The translations under genes and the position numbers were made by a program. Under the pieces are notes generated by a model. That model searched no databases and was not told where the DNA came from. It saw nothing but the letters and a program-made list of their open reading frames with translations. A stretch of 24,468 nt of DNA from an uncultured Planctomycetales bacterium (lineage in GTDB: Bacteria; Planctomycetota; Planctomycetia; Pirellulales; S012-138), in NCBI GenBank assembly GCA_937982665.1, contig CALJLD010000044.1, forward strand, positions 1 to 24,468, given 5' to 3'. Within the stretch, counting starts at the first letter, position 1. Every line of letters begins with the position of its first letter. Positions 6,705 to 14,049 of this stretch are shown here, one piece after another.

Positions 6705-8939
6705 ATGTCTTCGCCTTCTGACCAAATTCCGATTCCGCCTGACCAGCCGCTGCGGCTGCGCTCGCGCTCGGATTTGGTTGTCAGCCAACAGGTCTTCCAA
6801 GGCAAAGACCACTTTGTGCTGAAAGATCCCGTCTCGCTGCGGTACTTTCGCTTGCAGGCGGAAGAGTACGCCATCTGGCAGTTGATCGATGGGAAACGCA
6901 CGCTCAACGAAGTGCATGCCGAATTGCAACAACGCTTCGCCGGGATTGATCTCAAGCTTGTTGAACTTTGGCGATTTGTCTCGACGTTGTTCGGCCGCGG
7001 GTTGTTGCTCTCTGATGGCCCTGGCTATGGTCAACATCTGTTGAAAGCCGAATCGGTACGCAAGCGCCGCCAGCGAACATCAACCATGTTCAGCGTGCTG
7101 GCGATCAAACTGCCTGGCATCAACCCCACGCGAATTCTCGACGGCTTGTTGCCGTGGACGAGCTGGTTGTTCTCGCCGCTTGTGGTGATGTTCAACCTGA
7201 TGTTTGCGTTGGCGGCGGCAGGTCTTGTGCTGGTGGAATTCGAGACCTTTCAATCGCGGCTGCCGGCCTTTCAAGAGTTCTTCACCGTGGGCAATGCGCT
7301 GTGGCTGGCTGTGGCGTTGTGTTTCGCCAAGGCGTTGCATGAGCTGGGGCACGGACTGAGCTGCAAAAGATACGGCGGCGAATGCACGGAAATTGGCGTG
7401 ATGTTTCTGGTCATGACGCCGTGCCTTTACTGCGACGTCAGCGACTCTTGGATGTTGCCCAACAAGTGGCGAAGAGCGGCCATTGGCGCAGCTGGCATGT
7501 ACGTGGAAGTCACGCTCGCGGCCATCTGCACGTTTGTCTGGTGGTTTAGCGAGCCTGGCTTGCTCAATCACTTGGCGCTCTCGCTGATGTTTGTTTGTTC
7601 CGTCAGCACGCTGTTGTTCAACGCCAACCCACTGCTGCGCTATGACGGCTATTACATCCTTTCAGACCTGATTGAGATCCCGAACTTACGGACCAAGGCC
7701 AACACCATCTTCAAGCGGGCGTTGGTTCGGCTGGCGCTGGGCGTGCGTCTGCCTCGTGATCCGTTTTTGCCCACCCGGGGGCGGCCGTTCTTCATTGCGT
7801 TTGCCATCGCGGCGTTCGCATATCGCTTCTTGATTGTGTTTTCCATCTTGTGGTTTTTGACGTCCGCGTTTCATCCTTTCGGCTTGAAGATTGTCGGCCA
7901 GACGCTGGCAGTTGTTGCCGGCTTGGGCATGTTGGCCTTCCCCATCTTGCAAGGAATGCGGTACACGCTGCGCGCGGTAAGGAGCAATCACGTGAACATG
8001 TTTCGAATGGCGGCAACAGGGCTGGTTGTTGGCGGTTTGGTTGTGGTGGCCTTTCGCGTGCCGGTCTCGCATGACGTCTTCTGCTCGTTGGAGATTCGCC
8101 CCGTGGACGCGGTTTCCGTCTACGCGGATTCCGGCGGGATGCTGCAAGAAATGGCCGTTGAGCCGGGACAGCAAGTGGCCGCCGGGCAGATCATCGCCAA
8201 GCTTGAGAACATTGACCTCGGCTATGAGATTGAACAGCTGCGGCTACAGCGCGACATGCTGGAATCGAAGCTTGCCTCGCTGCGTCGCACTCGACTGCGC
8301 GATCAACATGCCGGCGATGCCATCCCGGCGATTGAAGAAGCGCTCGCCAGCGCGAATGAACAACTCGAGCTGAAGCTGGAAGAGCGCGGCCATCTCACCA
8401 TTCGCGCGGCCCGCGCTGGCGTGGTCCTGCCGCCGCCCAGCCGGCCCAAACCGCAGCACAATGACTTGGAACTGTCCGATTGGACCGGTTCGCCCTTCGC
8501 GGATCAGAACGTTGGCTGCAGGCTCAACCGCGGCGATCTGGTGTGTCAGATCTCCGGCGACGCCGCAAAGATGGAAGCAATGCTCGTCATCGATCAAGGT
8601 GAGATCGAGTTCGTCAAAGCCGGACAGCAGGTTACGCTGTTGTTGGATCAAGATGCCAACCGCAAGGTGACCGGCGTCATCCAGGGAGTCGCGCGGAAGG
8701 AGCTTTCGCACGTGCCCACGGCACTGTCCAACAAGCACGGCGGCCGGATTCCCACCATGACGGAAGCCGACGGTCTGGAAAGCCCTCAAGGTGTGGTCTA
8801 TCAGGCAACTGTCCTGATTGATGATACGGACGGAAATTTGCGGCCAGGGTTGATCGGTCAGGCGAAAATCGCCGTTGGCGAGCGAACAATCGCCGATCGC
8901 GTCGGCCGGTTCTTGGCCCAGACGTTTCGACTGCGATAA
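6705..8939 (+). CDS. PqqD-like domain / M50 site-2-type metalloprotease / HlyD adaptor fusion
   Basis: A 744-residue membrane protein with three parts. Residues about 15-100 form a PqqD-like winged helix (HFVLKDPVSLRYFRLQAEEY, then DGKRTLNEVHAELQ). A multi-pass membrane core (about 145-450) carries the M50 zinc motif HELGH at 212-216 and the distal NPLLRYDG motif at 308-315, with D314 the expected third ligand. Between them is a CLYCDVSDSW segment with C240 and C243. The C-terminal third (about 455-740) is HlyD-like, with EPGQQVAAGQ closely matching the first gene of the cluster. In other bacteria such fusions belong to the peptide zinc metalloprotease group linked to modified-peptide processing or export. 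No radical SAM enzyme, precursor peptide or ABC exporter is visible here, so the substrate is unknown. The ATG at 6705 lacks a clear ribosome site. Confidence 0.8.
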   Translation: MSSPSDQIPIPPDQPLRLRSRSDLVVSQQVFQGKDHFVLKDPVSLRYFRLQAEEYAIWQLIDGKRTLNEVHAELQQRFAGIDLKLVELWRFVSTLFGRGLLLSDGPGYGQHLLKAESVRKRRQRTSTMFSVLAIKLPGINPTRILDGLLPWTSWLFSPLVVMFNLMFALAAAGLVLVEFETFQSRLPAFQEFFTVGNALWLAVALCFAKALHELGHGLSCKRYGGECTEIGVMFLVMTPCLYCDVSDSWMLPNKWRRAAIGAAGMYVEVTLAAICTFVWWFSEPGLLNHLALSLMFVCSVSTLLFNANPLLRYDGYYILSDLIEIPNLRTKANTIFKRALVRLALGVRLPRDPFLPTRGRPFFIAFAIAAFAYRFLIVFSILWFLTSAFHPFGLKIVGQTLAVVAGLGMLAFPILQGMRYTLRAVRSNHVNMFRMAATGLVVGGLVVVAFRVPVSHDVFCSLEIRPVDAVSVYADSGGMLQEMAVEPGQQVAAGQIIAKLENIDLGYEIEQLRLQRDMLESKLASLRRTRLRDQHAGDAIPAIEEALASANEQLELKLEERGHLTIRAARAGVVLPPPSRPKPQHNDLELSDWTGSPFADQNVGCRLNRGDLVCQISGDAAKMEAMLVIDQGEIEFVKAGQQVTLLLDQDANRKVTGVIQGVARKELSHVPTALSNKHGGRIPTMTEADGLESPQGVVYQATVLIDDTDGNLRPGLIGQAKIAVGERTIADRVGRFLAQTFRLR

Positions 8940-8961
8940 GATTCCCAGGTGAGTTTCAGTT

Positions 8962-8997
8962 GTTATTCCCGCGAAGGCGCGAATGACGGGTGTTTTT
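8962..8997 (+). repeat. Degenerate dRS3-like palindrome followed by a T run; possible weak terminator
   Basis: Positions 8965-8984 read ATTCCCGCGAAGGCGCGAAT, one base off the ATTCCC-N8-GGGAAT core found twice at 21964-22028. It folds as an 8-bp stem with one C-C mismatch and a GAAG loop. The flank GACGGGTG (8984-8990) also matches the flank of the other copy. T5 at 8993-8997 follows, so it may slow transcription after the M50-HlyD gene. Confidence 0.6.
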
Positions 8998-9044
8998 CAT
9001 CGACGATAGAACCACTTAATCCCAACACTCAGAACGGACATTCA

Positions 9045-9941
9045 GTGCCAGCCGCGGAACAATACCTCAAGCCGGAAGTCATTCGCCAGATCAAGCGACT
9101 GGACTTGCGCGCGCAGTTCATCGTCCGCGGCTTTCTGCACGGCTTGCACTCCAGCCCTTTCCATGGCTTCTCCGTGGAGTTCTCGGAGCATCGCAAGTAC
9201 GCGCCTGGCGATGACCTTAAAGACTTGGACTGGCTGGTCTACGCCAAGACGGACAAGTACTACATCAAGAAGTTTGAGTCTGAGACCAACATCACCGGCT
9301 ACCTGATGATGGACCTCAGCGAGTCGATGGCCTACACCTACCGCCAGGAACTTTCCAAGTTTGAGTACAGCATCTGCCTGGCCGCGGCCTTGTGCTACTT
9401 GATGATCAACCAGCAAGACCCTTGCGGTTTGATCGCGTTTGACGAAAAAATTCGCCACAGCCTGGCACCAAAATCCAAGCGCACGCAGCTGGGAATCTTG
9501 CTGAGCTTGCTGGCCAACCTTAAGCCCACCGGCAAGACGGAGATTGCCAAGTGCCTGACGCAAACGGCGGCCATGTTGCGGCAGCGGAGCCTGTTGATGG
9601 TCTTTTCGGACTTGCTGGCGGATCCGGAGCCAATCATCAAATCACTGCGACAGCTTCGGCACAGCGGCCATGACGTGATCCTGTTTCACATCCTGGACGA
9701 AGCCGAAGTCAAGTTCCCCTTCTCCGGCATGGTCGAGTTCGAAGAGCCGGAAACTCACGACAAGCTGCAAGTGGACGCCAGTAACTTCAAGGCGGATTAC
9801 ATCCAACAGATCGAAGAGTTCCGCGAGATGTACCGCCAGGAATGCTTCCAAAGCCGCATCGACTATGTCCCGCTGGACACCAGCATGCAGTTCGATAAGG
9901 CGCTGACAGAGTATCTGATCAGCCGCAGGCACCGGCTGTAA
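9045..9941 (+). CDS. DUF58-domain protein with von Willebrand A-like fold
   Basis: A 298-residue protein of the DUF58 family, whose members usually partner MoxR AAA+ ATPases and bind a metal through a vWA-like MIDAS site. The family signature (G-x-S-x-EF, then HRKYAPGDD and LDW) spans about 39-63. The MIDAS motif DLSES is at 90-94, and VFSDLLADPE supplies a further acidic position. I chose the GTG at 9045: it gives the usual family N-terminus, and GGA lies 7 bases before it. The longer frame from a GTG at 8949 would translate the palindromic repeat. No MoxR ATPase is adjacent. It is co-directional with the HlyD cluster after a 105-base gap and converges on the LOG gene with only 6 bases between stops. 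Confidence 0.85.
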   Translation: MPAAEQYLKPEVIRQIKRLDLRAQFIVRGFLHGLHSSPFHGFSVEFSEHRKYAPGDDLKDLDWLVYAKTDKYYIKKFESETNITGYLMMDLSESMAYTYRQELSKFEYSICLAAALCYLMINQQDPCGLIAFDEKIRHSLAPKSKRTQLGILLSLLANLKPTGKTEIAKCLTQTAAMLRQRSLLMVFSDLLADPEPIIKSLRQLRHSGHDVILFHILDEAEVKFPFSGMVEFEEPETHDKLQVDASNFKADYIQQIEEFREMYRQECFQSRIDYVPLDTSMQFDKALTEYLISRRHRL

Positions 9942-9947
9942 TGTGAA

Positions 9948-11048
9948 TCACGATGTCGTCTTCACCGGGCGCGTCCGCAGCTTAATCGAACCGTGATTCA
10001 GGCTATCAACCAATTGCCGTAGCCGTCCCAGATTGCGACGGTTGAAATGCAACACTAAGCGCGGCATCTCCAACAGCTCCGGCTGATCGTGCTCGTCATC
10101 CAGCGCGGCACTGGTCTCAATTTCGCCGTCAACCAGCAAGTCGCCGAACTCGGCGTTCAGCTTCTGCAAGAACGCGTCGCTGGGCGAACGCTGAATCCGC
10201 AACACCAGCCGATCGCGCACGTAGCGCATGCTGTGATAGTTGTGATAAAACTGCATGATCTCATCAACCGCTTCCTGCATGTCGTCAGTGACCAGGTACA
10301 AGGCCAGGTCTTCGTGCGAGATCATTCCTCGTTGCAGCAAGTGATCAACGAGCGCTTGGAACGGTTCCCAGAAGTCGCCGCCTTCGGCATCCAGGAAAAC
10401 CACAGGGCAAAGATCGCGCTTGCCCGTTTGCAGCAGCGTGAGAACTTCCAGCCCTTCATCCAATGTGCCAAAGCCGCCTGGCAGCAAACACACGGCATCG
10501 CACTCTTTCACGAACATCAGCTTGCGCGTGAAGAAGTACTTCATGTGCACGAGCTTCGGATCGCCGGCGATGACCGGATTGGCATCCTGCTCGAACGGCA
10601 ACATGATGTTGACGCCCATGGAATGATCACGGCCGGCGCCGCGATGTCCGGCTTCCATAATTCCCATGGCCGCGCCGGTCACCACAAACCAATCCTCCTT
10701 GGCCATCGCGCGGCCAAAGCGAATGGCCTGTTCGTAGGCTGCGGCCTCTGGCAGGGTTCGCGCGGAGCCAAAGACGCTCACTTTTCGCTGATTGCGATAC
10801 TGCGAAAAGACCTTGAAGGCGTACCGCAATTCCCGCAGCGAACGGCTGAGGATTTTGAGGTCGCCACGGCTGGCTTTGTCCTTGGCCAACTTGTCCGCGT
10901 ACTCTTTGATCTGATCGATCAGGTCGTCAGACTGCCAGTCGTCGCCCGCGCTCAGCTCGCGGGGAACTTCAGATTCCGCGTGAATGGGCGGTACGTTGGC
11001 CTGATCCGTACGTCCCTGTTCGTCGTGACTCGTCACAATATGATCCAA
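9948..11048 (-). CDS. LOG-family Rossmann-fold protein (TIGR00730-like, long form)
   Basis: A 366-residue protein of the LOG / 'lysine decarboxylase' family. Characterised short members release free cytokinin-type bases from nucleoside 5'-monophosphates, or hydrolyse nucleotides more generally. The family motif PGGFGTLDE is complete at 190-198, SVFGSAR is at 91-97, and KYFFTRKLMFV (170-180) carries the expected arginine. The phosphate-loop segment reads VTGAAMGIMEAGHRGA rather than the commoner glycine-rich version. An acidic N-terminal extension (1-75) and a C-terminal extension of about 100 residues make it longer than the short LOG proteins of about 190 residues. The start is TTG, the first possible codon after an in-frame stop. 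AGAGGA lies 11 bases upstream; a GTG four codons in is an alternative. It is divergent from glnA. Confidence 0.85.
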   Translation of the reverse strand: MDHIVTSHDEQGRTDQANVPPIHAESEVPRELSAGDDWQSDDLIDQIKEYADKLAKDKASRGDLKILSRSLRELRYAFKVFSQYRNQRKVSVFGSARTLPEAAAYEQAIRFGRAMAKEDWFVVTGAAMGIMEAGHRGAGRDHSMGVNIMLPFEQDANPVIAGDPKLVHMKYFFTRKLMFVKECDAVCLLPGGFGTLDEGLEVLTLLQTGKRDLCPVVFLDAEGGDFWEPFQALVDHLLQRGMISHEDLALYLVTDDMQEAVDEIMQFYHNYHSMRYVRDRLVLRIQRSPSDAFLQKLNAEFGDLLVDGEIETSAALDDEHDQPELLEMPRLVLHFNRRNLGRLRQLVDSLNHGSIKLRTRPVKTTS

Positions 11049-11472
11049 TCTGGATGTGATCCTCTGATGCGGAGCGAGCTCCGGTTTGCCTCTTCATTCG
11101 TTTGACGCCATTTGTGCTTTAATGACAAGCACTTAGCACGCGGCCACGGCACTACGCGACCTCACTATTATATCGCACCTGCGCAATCTGGCAGGTTGAT
11201 CGGCAGTTGCCGGGCACTTTCCGGCGGTTCGCTCCTGCCGCAAGATCATCAATGCCTATACAATAAGCACTTCTGCCCGAAAACCAGGCAATCGAGCCAG
11301 CTTCGACGCACGGTGTTTCTGCCAGGATATTCCGTAAGTCGTTAACGCACAGTTGTTTATCAAGCTAGCACGATTTGACATCGCACGGCACAAGAATTGA
11401 TCTGCATGTCCGCCCATTGGGCGTAGCAACTCTTGCTTCGGACACAAACAACCAAAGAAAGGAACCTCCTCC
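11049..11472. other. Non-coding divergent region between the LOG gene and glnA
   Basis: These 424 bases hold no credible gene; a 77-codon frame at 11112-11345 has no family-like features. The region is expected to contain the glnA promoter. TTGACA at 11375-11380 lacks a good -10 box, and TACAAT at 11259-11264 lacks a good -35 box. A partial sigma-54-like match (CGGCAC-N5-TTGAT at 11386-11401) lacks the invariant GC at -12. No promoter is assigned with confidence. Confidence 0.5.
11460..11463 (+). promoter_or_regulatory. Ribosome binding site for glnA (GTG start)
   Basis: AGGA within AAAGGAAC lies 9 bases before the GTG at 11473 and supports that start. The next in-frame methionine is residue 26, inside the conserved N-terminal domain. 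Confidence 0.6.
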
Positions 11473-12894
11473 GTGGAAGCCAGGACACCCCAAGAAGTGC
11501 TTACCCTTTGCCGCAACAAGGGAGTCAAAGCGGTCGATTTCCGATTCATGGACTTTCCCGGGTTGTGGCAACACTTCACCATCCCCATCAGCAAGCTCGA
11601 TACCGACACGTTCGAGGATGGGCTCGGCTTCGATGGATCTTCCATCCGCGGATGGCAGGCCATCAACGAGAGCGACATGCTGGTTGTGCCGCAGCCGGAA
11701 ACAGCGTTCATCGATCCCTTCACGGAGCTCTGCACGCTGAACATGATCTGCAATATTCAGGATCCCATCACGCGAGAAGATTACACCCGCGATCCGCGGA
11801 ACGTCGCCCGCAAGGCCATCAATTACATGCGGAGCACCGGCGTGGCGGACACTTGCTTTATTGGTCCGGAAGCGGAGTTCTTCATCTTTGATGATGTTCG
11901 CTTTGACCATCGTCCCAACGCCGGCTTCTATTACCTGGACAGCATTGAAGGCGAATGGAACCGCGGCCGCGAAGAGAACCCCAACCTGGGCTACAAGCTG
12001 CGCTACAAGGAAGGGTATTTCCCGGTTCCGCCTGCGGACCAGATGATGGACCTCCGCAACGAGATGATGCAGACGATGATCGACTGCGGCCTGGATGTGG
12101 AATGCCAGCACCACGAAGTGGGCACCGGCGGCCAAAGCGAGATTGACCTCCGCTTCCAGGAATTGGTCCACATGGCCGACTGCCTTGTGGTCTACAAGTA
12201 CATCATCAAGAACGTGGCGGCTCGCCACAACAAGACCGTAACGTTCATGCCCAAGCCGCTGTATGGAGATAACGGCTCTGGCATGCACACGCACATTTCC
12301 TTCTGGAAGGACGAACAACCGTTGTTTGCCGGCAGCGGTTATGCCGGACTCAGCGACATGGGCATGTACGCCATCGGCGGAATCCTCAAGCACGCCCCGG
12401 CATTGCTGGCCTTCACCAATCCCACCACCAACAGTTACAAGCGGTTGGTGCCTGGCTACGAAGCTCCGGTGAATCTCGCGTACTCGCAGCGCAATCGTTC
12501 GGCCGCTTGTCGGATTCCCATGTACAGCGCCAGCCCCAAAGCGAAACGCGTTGAGTTCCGCTGCCCTGACCCGAGCGCCAATCCTTATCTCGCGTTTTCC
12601 GCCGTGATGATGGCGGCGCTCGACGGGATTCAAAACAAGATCAATCCCGGCGATCCCATGGATAAGGACATCTATGACTTGCCGCCTGAAGAACTGGCCG
12701 AAATCCCCAAGGCGCCAGCTTCGCTGGAGGAATCGCTCGAGGCCTTGCGTCGCGATCACGAATTCCTGCTCCGCGGCGATGTGTTCACCAAGGATGTGAT
12801 CGACACCTGGATCTGGTACAAGCAAGAGAAGGAAGTTGACGCGTTGCGTTTGCGACCGCATCCTTACGAGTTCTGCATGTACTATGACATGTAA
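11473..12894 (+). CDS. glnA: Glutamine synthetase, type I (GSI-beta, adenylylatable)
   Basis: ATP-dependent condensation of glutamate and ammonia to glutamine; the enzyme is a cytoplasmic dodecamer. The protein has 473 residues, close to the family's 469-470. Signatures seen are GFDGSS (52-57), GPEAEFF with metal ligands E132 and E134, HHEVGTGGQ, the NGSGMHTHIS segment of the ATP site, the flexible glutamate-gating region around NRSAACRIP, and FRCPDPSANPYLAF. Y401 in DKDIYDLPPEE aligns with the adenylylated tyrosine of the enterobacterial enzyme, so GlnE-type control is likely. The C-terminal segment PYEFCMYYDM also fits GSI-beta. The start is GTG with a ribosome site 9 bases upstream. It stands alone, divergent from the LOG gene and convergent with the SDR gene; hairpins follow its stop. 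Confidence 0.97.
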   Translation: MEARTPQEVLTLCRNKGVKAVDFRFMDFPGLWQHFTIPISKLDTDTFEDGLGFDGSSIRGWQAINESDMLVVPQPETAFIDPFTELCTLNMICNIQDPITREDYTRDPRNVARKAINYMRSTGVADTCFIGPEAEFFIFDDVRFDHRPNAGFYYLDSIEGEWNRGREENPNLGYKLRYKEGYFPVPPADQMMDLRNEMMQTMIDCGLDVECQHHEVGTGGQSEIDLRFQELVHMADCLVVYKYIIKNVAARHNKTVTFMPKPLYGDNGSGMHTHISFWKDEQPLFAGSGYAGLSDMGMYAIGGILKHAPALLAFTNPTTNSYKRLVPGYEAPVNLAYSQRNRSAACRIPMYSASPKAKRVEFRCPDPSANPYLAFSAVMMAALDGIQNKINPGDPMDKDIYDLPPEELAEIPKAPASLEESLEALRRDHEFLLRGDVFTKDVIDTWIWYKQEKEVDALRLRPHPYEFCMYYDM

Positions 12895-12939
12895 GATCGC
12901 GACACTTGGATTTCGCAAACTGTAGCAAGATTGCAATCC

Positions 12940-12965
12940 ATCAACTCTTCACCGCATGAGTTGAT
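12940..12965 (+). repeat. Perfect 8-bp stem-loop downstream of glnA
   Basis: ATCAACTC (12940-12947) pairs with GAGTTGAT (12958-12965) around a 10-base loop. It lies 45 bases after the glnA stop and is not followed directly by a T run. Confidence 0.55.
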
Positions 12966-12970
12966 TCCGG

Positions 12971-13006
12971 CGACAGGTCTCACACGGGGCCTGTCGTCGT
13001 TTGTTT
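12971..13006 (+). terminator. Probable glnA terminator hairpin
   Basis: CGACAGG (12971-12977) pairs with CCTGTCG (12990-12996) around a 12-base loop. The interrupted T-rich stretch tcgtttgttt follows. The position, between the convergent glnA and SDR genes, fits a terminator, though the T tract is imperfect. Confidence 0.5.
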
Positions 13007-13026
13007 GCGCTGCCTCTTTTTTCAAA

Positions 13027-13749
13027 CTACTTAACGACATCAATCAAGCTGCCCGAGGCGTGCTTCCACGGCGGTTGCGTGAGCGCGAAGATCGTCTCGG
13101 CAACATCCTCAGGCGAAAGTGTGTCTTCGCTGGGAAACTCCGGCAACAAACCGCGAAGCATGGTTGTCTCGACCGCGCCAGGCAATACGCCGTACACGCG
13201 AATGTTGTGTGCGCGGCCTTCTTTGGCAATCGCTTGGGTGAACAAGGTCACCCAGGCTTTGCATGCCCCGTAAACCGAGAAGCCGGGAAAGGGATCGCGC
13301 GCGGCTTGCGATGCCACGTTGATGATGGTTCCGCCGCCGGCGTTCTTCATCATCCGCCAGGCAAATTGCGTTGCATGAAATGTGGCTCCCAAGTTCACGG
13401 TCAACATCCGCTCAAAATCTTGCGGCGAGATCTCATCGATAGGCGCCATCGTGGCGGCCCCGGCGTTGTTGACCAGCACGTCAATCCTCGCCCACGATGA
13501 AACCACGTCTGTCAGGAAACCCTCCACGCCTTCTGTTGTCGAGAGGTCGCACTGTGTGACCTGGCATTCCACCTTGGCCTTTTCCTGCTTCGCAAGGATC
13601 TCGTCCCGGGCTGCTGAGAGCTTATCGAGATCACGACCGCAAATGGCGATCGCATAGCCTGACGCGGCGAAACGTTTGGCCGCTGCCAGGCCGATCCCCG
13701 CGGAACCGCCGGTAATGGCACAAACAGGCTGGGAACTCGGTGTGTTCAT
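13027..13749 (-). CDS. Short-chain dehydrogenase/reductase (classical SDR)
   Basis: A 240-residue NAD(P)-dependent oxidoreductase of the classical SDR family. The cofactor loop TGGSAGIG is at 13-20, CGRD at 37-40 closes the second strand (an arginine here hints at NADP), and NNAG is at 94-97. The catalytic S147 (in NVAS), Y160 and K164 (in YGACK) are all present, followed by PGAVETTM. The substrate cannot be told from sequence. I chose the ATG at 13749 because the Rossmann fold starts directly after it and AAGGTG lies about 11 bases upstream. The frame remains open to a GTG at 13824, which would add 25 residues without a ribosome site. It converges on glnA and is divergent from the small membrane protein gene. 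Confidence 0.9.
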   Translation of the reverse strand: MNTPSSQPVCAITGGSAGIGLAAAKRFAASGYAIAICGRDLDKLSAARDEILAKQEKAKVECQVTQCDLSTTEGVEGFLTDVVSSWARIDVLVNNAGAATMAPIDEISPQDFERMLTVNLGATFHATQFAWRMMKNAGGGTIINVASQAARDPFPGFSVYGACKAWVTLFTQAIAKEGRAHNIRVYGVLPGAVETTMLRGLLPEFPSEDTLSPEDVAETIFALTQPPWKHASGSLIDVVK

Positions 13750-14049
13750 CGTCGTTTTGGCACCTTGAACGGAATCGACATTGTGAACAGAAACCACATT
13801 GGGGCGGATGGCTGGCTGCGCCACTCAGGAAGCGGCGGGAAAGTGCACCCTGACATTTGCCCCAGGACAAGGTGCAATTGTGCAGATTGCGGGAAGACGA
13901 CGGGACGGTTTTAGCAGAATCTTAGCGGTCGGCACGGCGAAAATTGCGTGACAATCTGGCTTCCCGAACATAAACTGCGGCTTATCAAAAAATCCGCTTG
14001 CGCATGGGGCGAAAGCGATGCAAATCCTCCAGGGCTAAGGAAACAACGC
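13750..14049. other. Divergent intergenic region between the SDR gene and the small membrane protein gene
   Basis: Three hundred bases with no credible gene of their own. They hold the candidate plus-strand promoter at 13948-13976 and the ribosome site AAGGAA at 14037-14042. Nothing else was recognised. Confidence 0.5.
13948..13976 (+). promoter_or_regulatory. Candidate sigma-70-type promoter for the small membrane protein / hydroxyproline genes
   Basis: GTGACA (13948-13953, five of six to TTGACA) and TAAACT (13971-13976, four of six to TATAAT) are separated by 17 bases. This would give a 5' leader of about 65 bases. It is a pattern match only. Confidence 0.3.

Noticed and set aside
5892..7037. 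381-codon minus-strand frame across the HlyD and M50 genes
   Set aside because: It spans two well-supported plus-strand genes and has no recognisable features.
8949..9044. Longer N-terminus for the DUF58 protein from a GTG at 8949
   Set aside because: It would translate the palindromic repeat and adds 32 residues unlike the family; the GTG at 9045 is better.
11375..11380. TTGACA as a -35 box for glnA
   Set aside because: No -10 box better than two of six lies at 16-18 bases.
11386..11401. Sigma-54-like promoter upstream of glnA
   Set aside because: The GG at -24 is present but the essential GC at -12 reads GA, so it was not called.
11365..12936. 523-codon minus-strand open frame over glnA
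   Set aside because: It is antisense to a certain glutamine synthetase gene and shows no family motif; a shadow of biased codon use.
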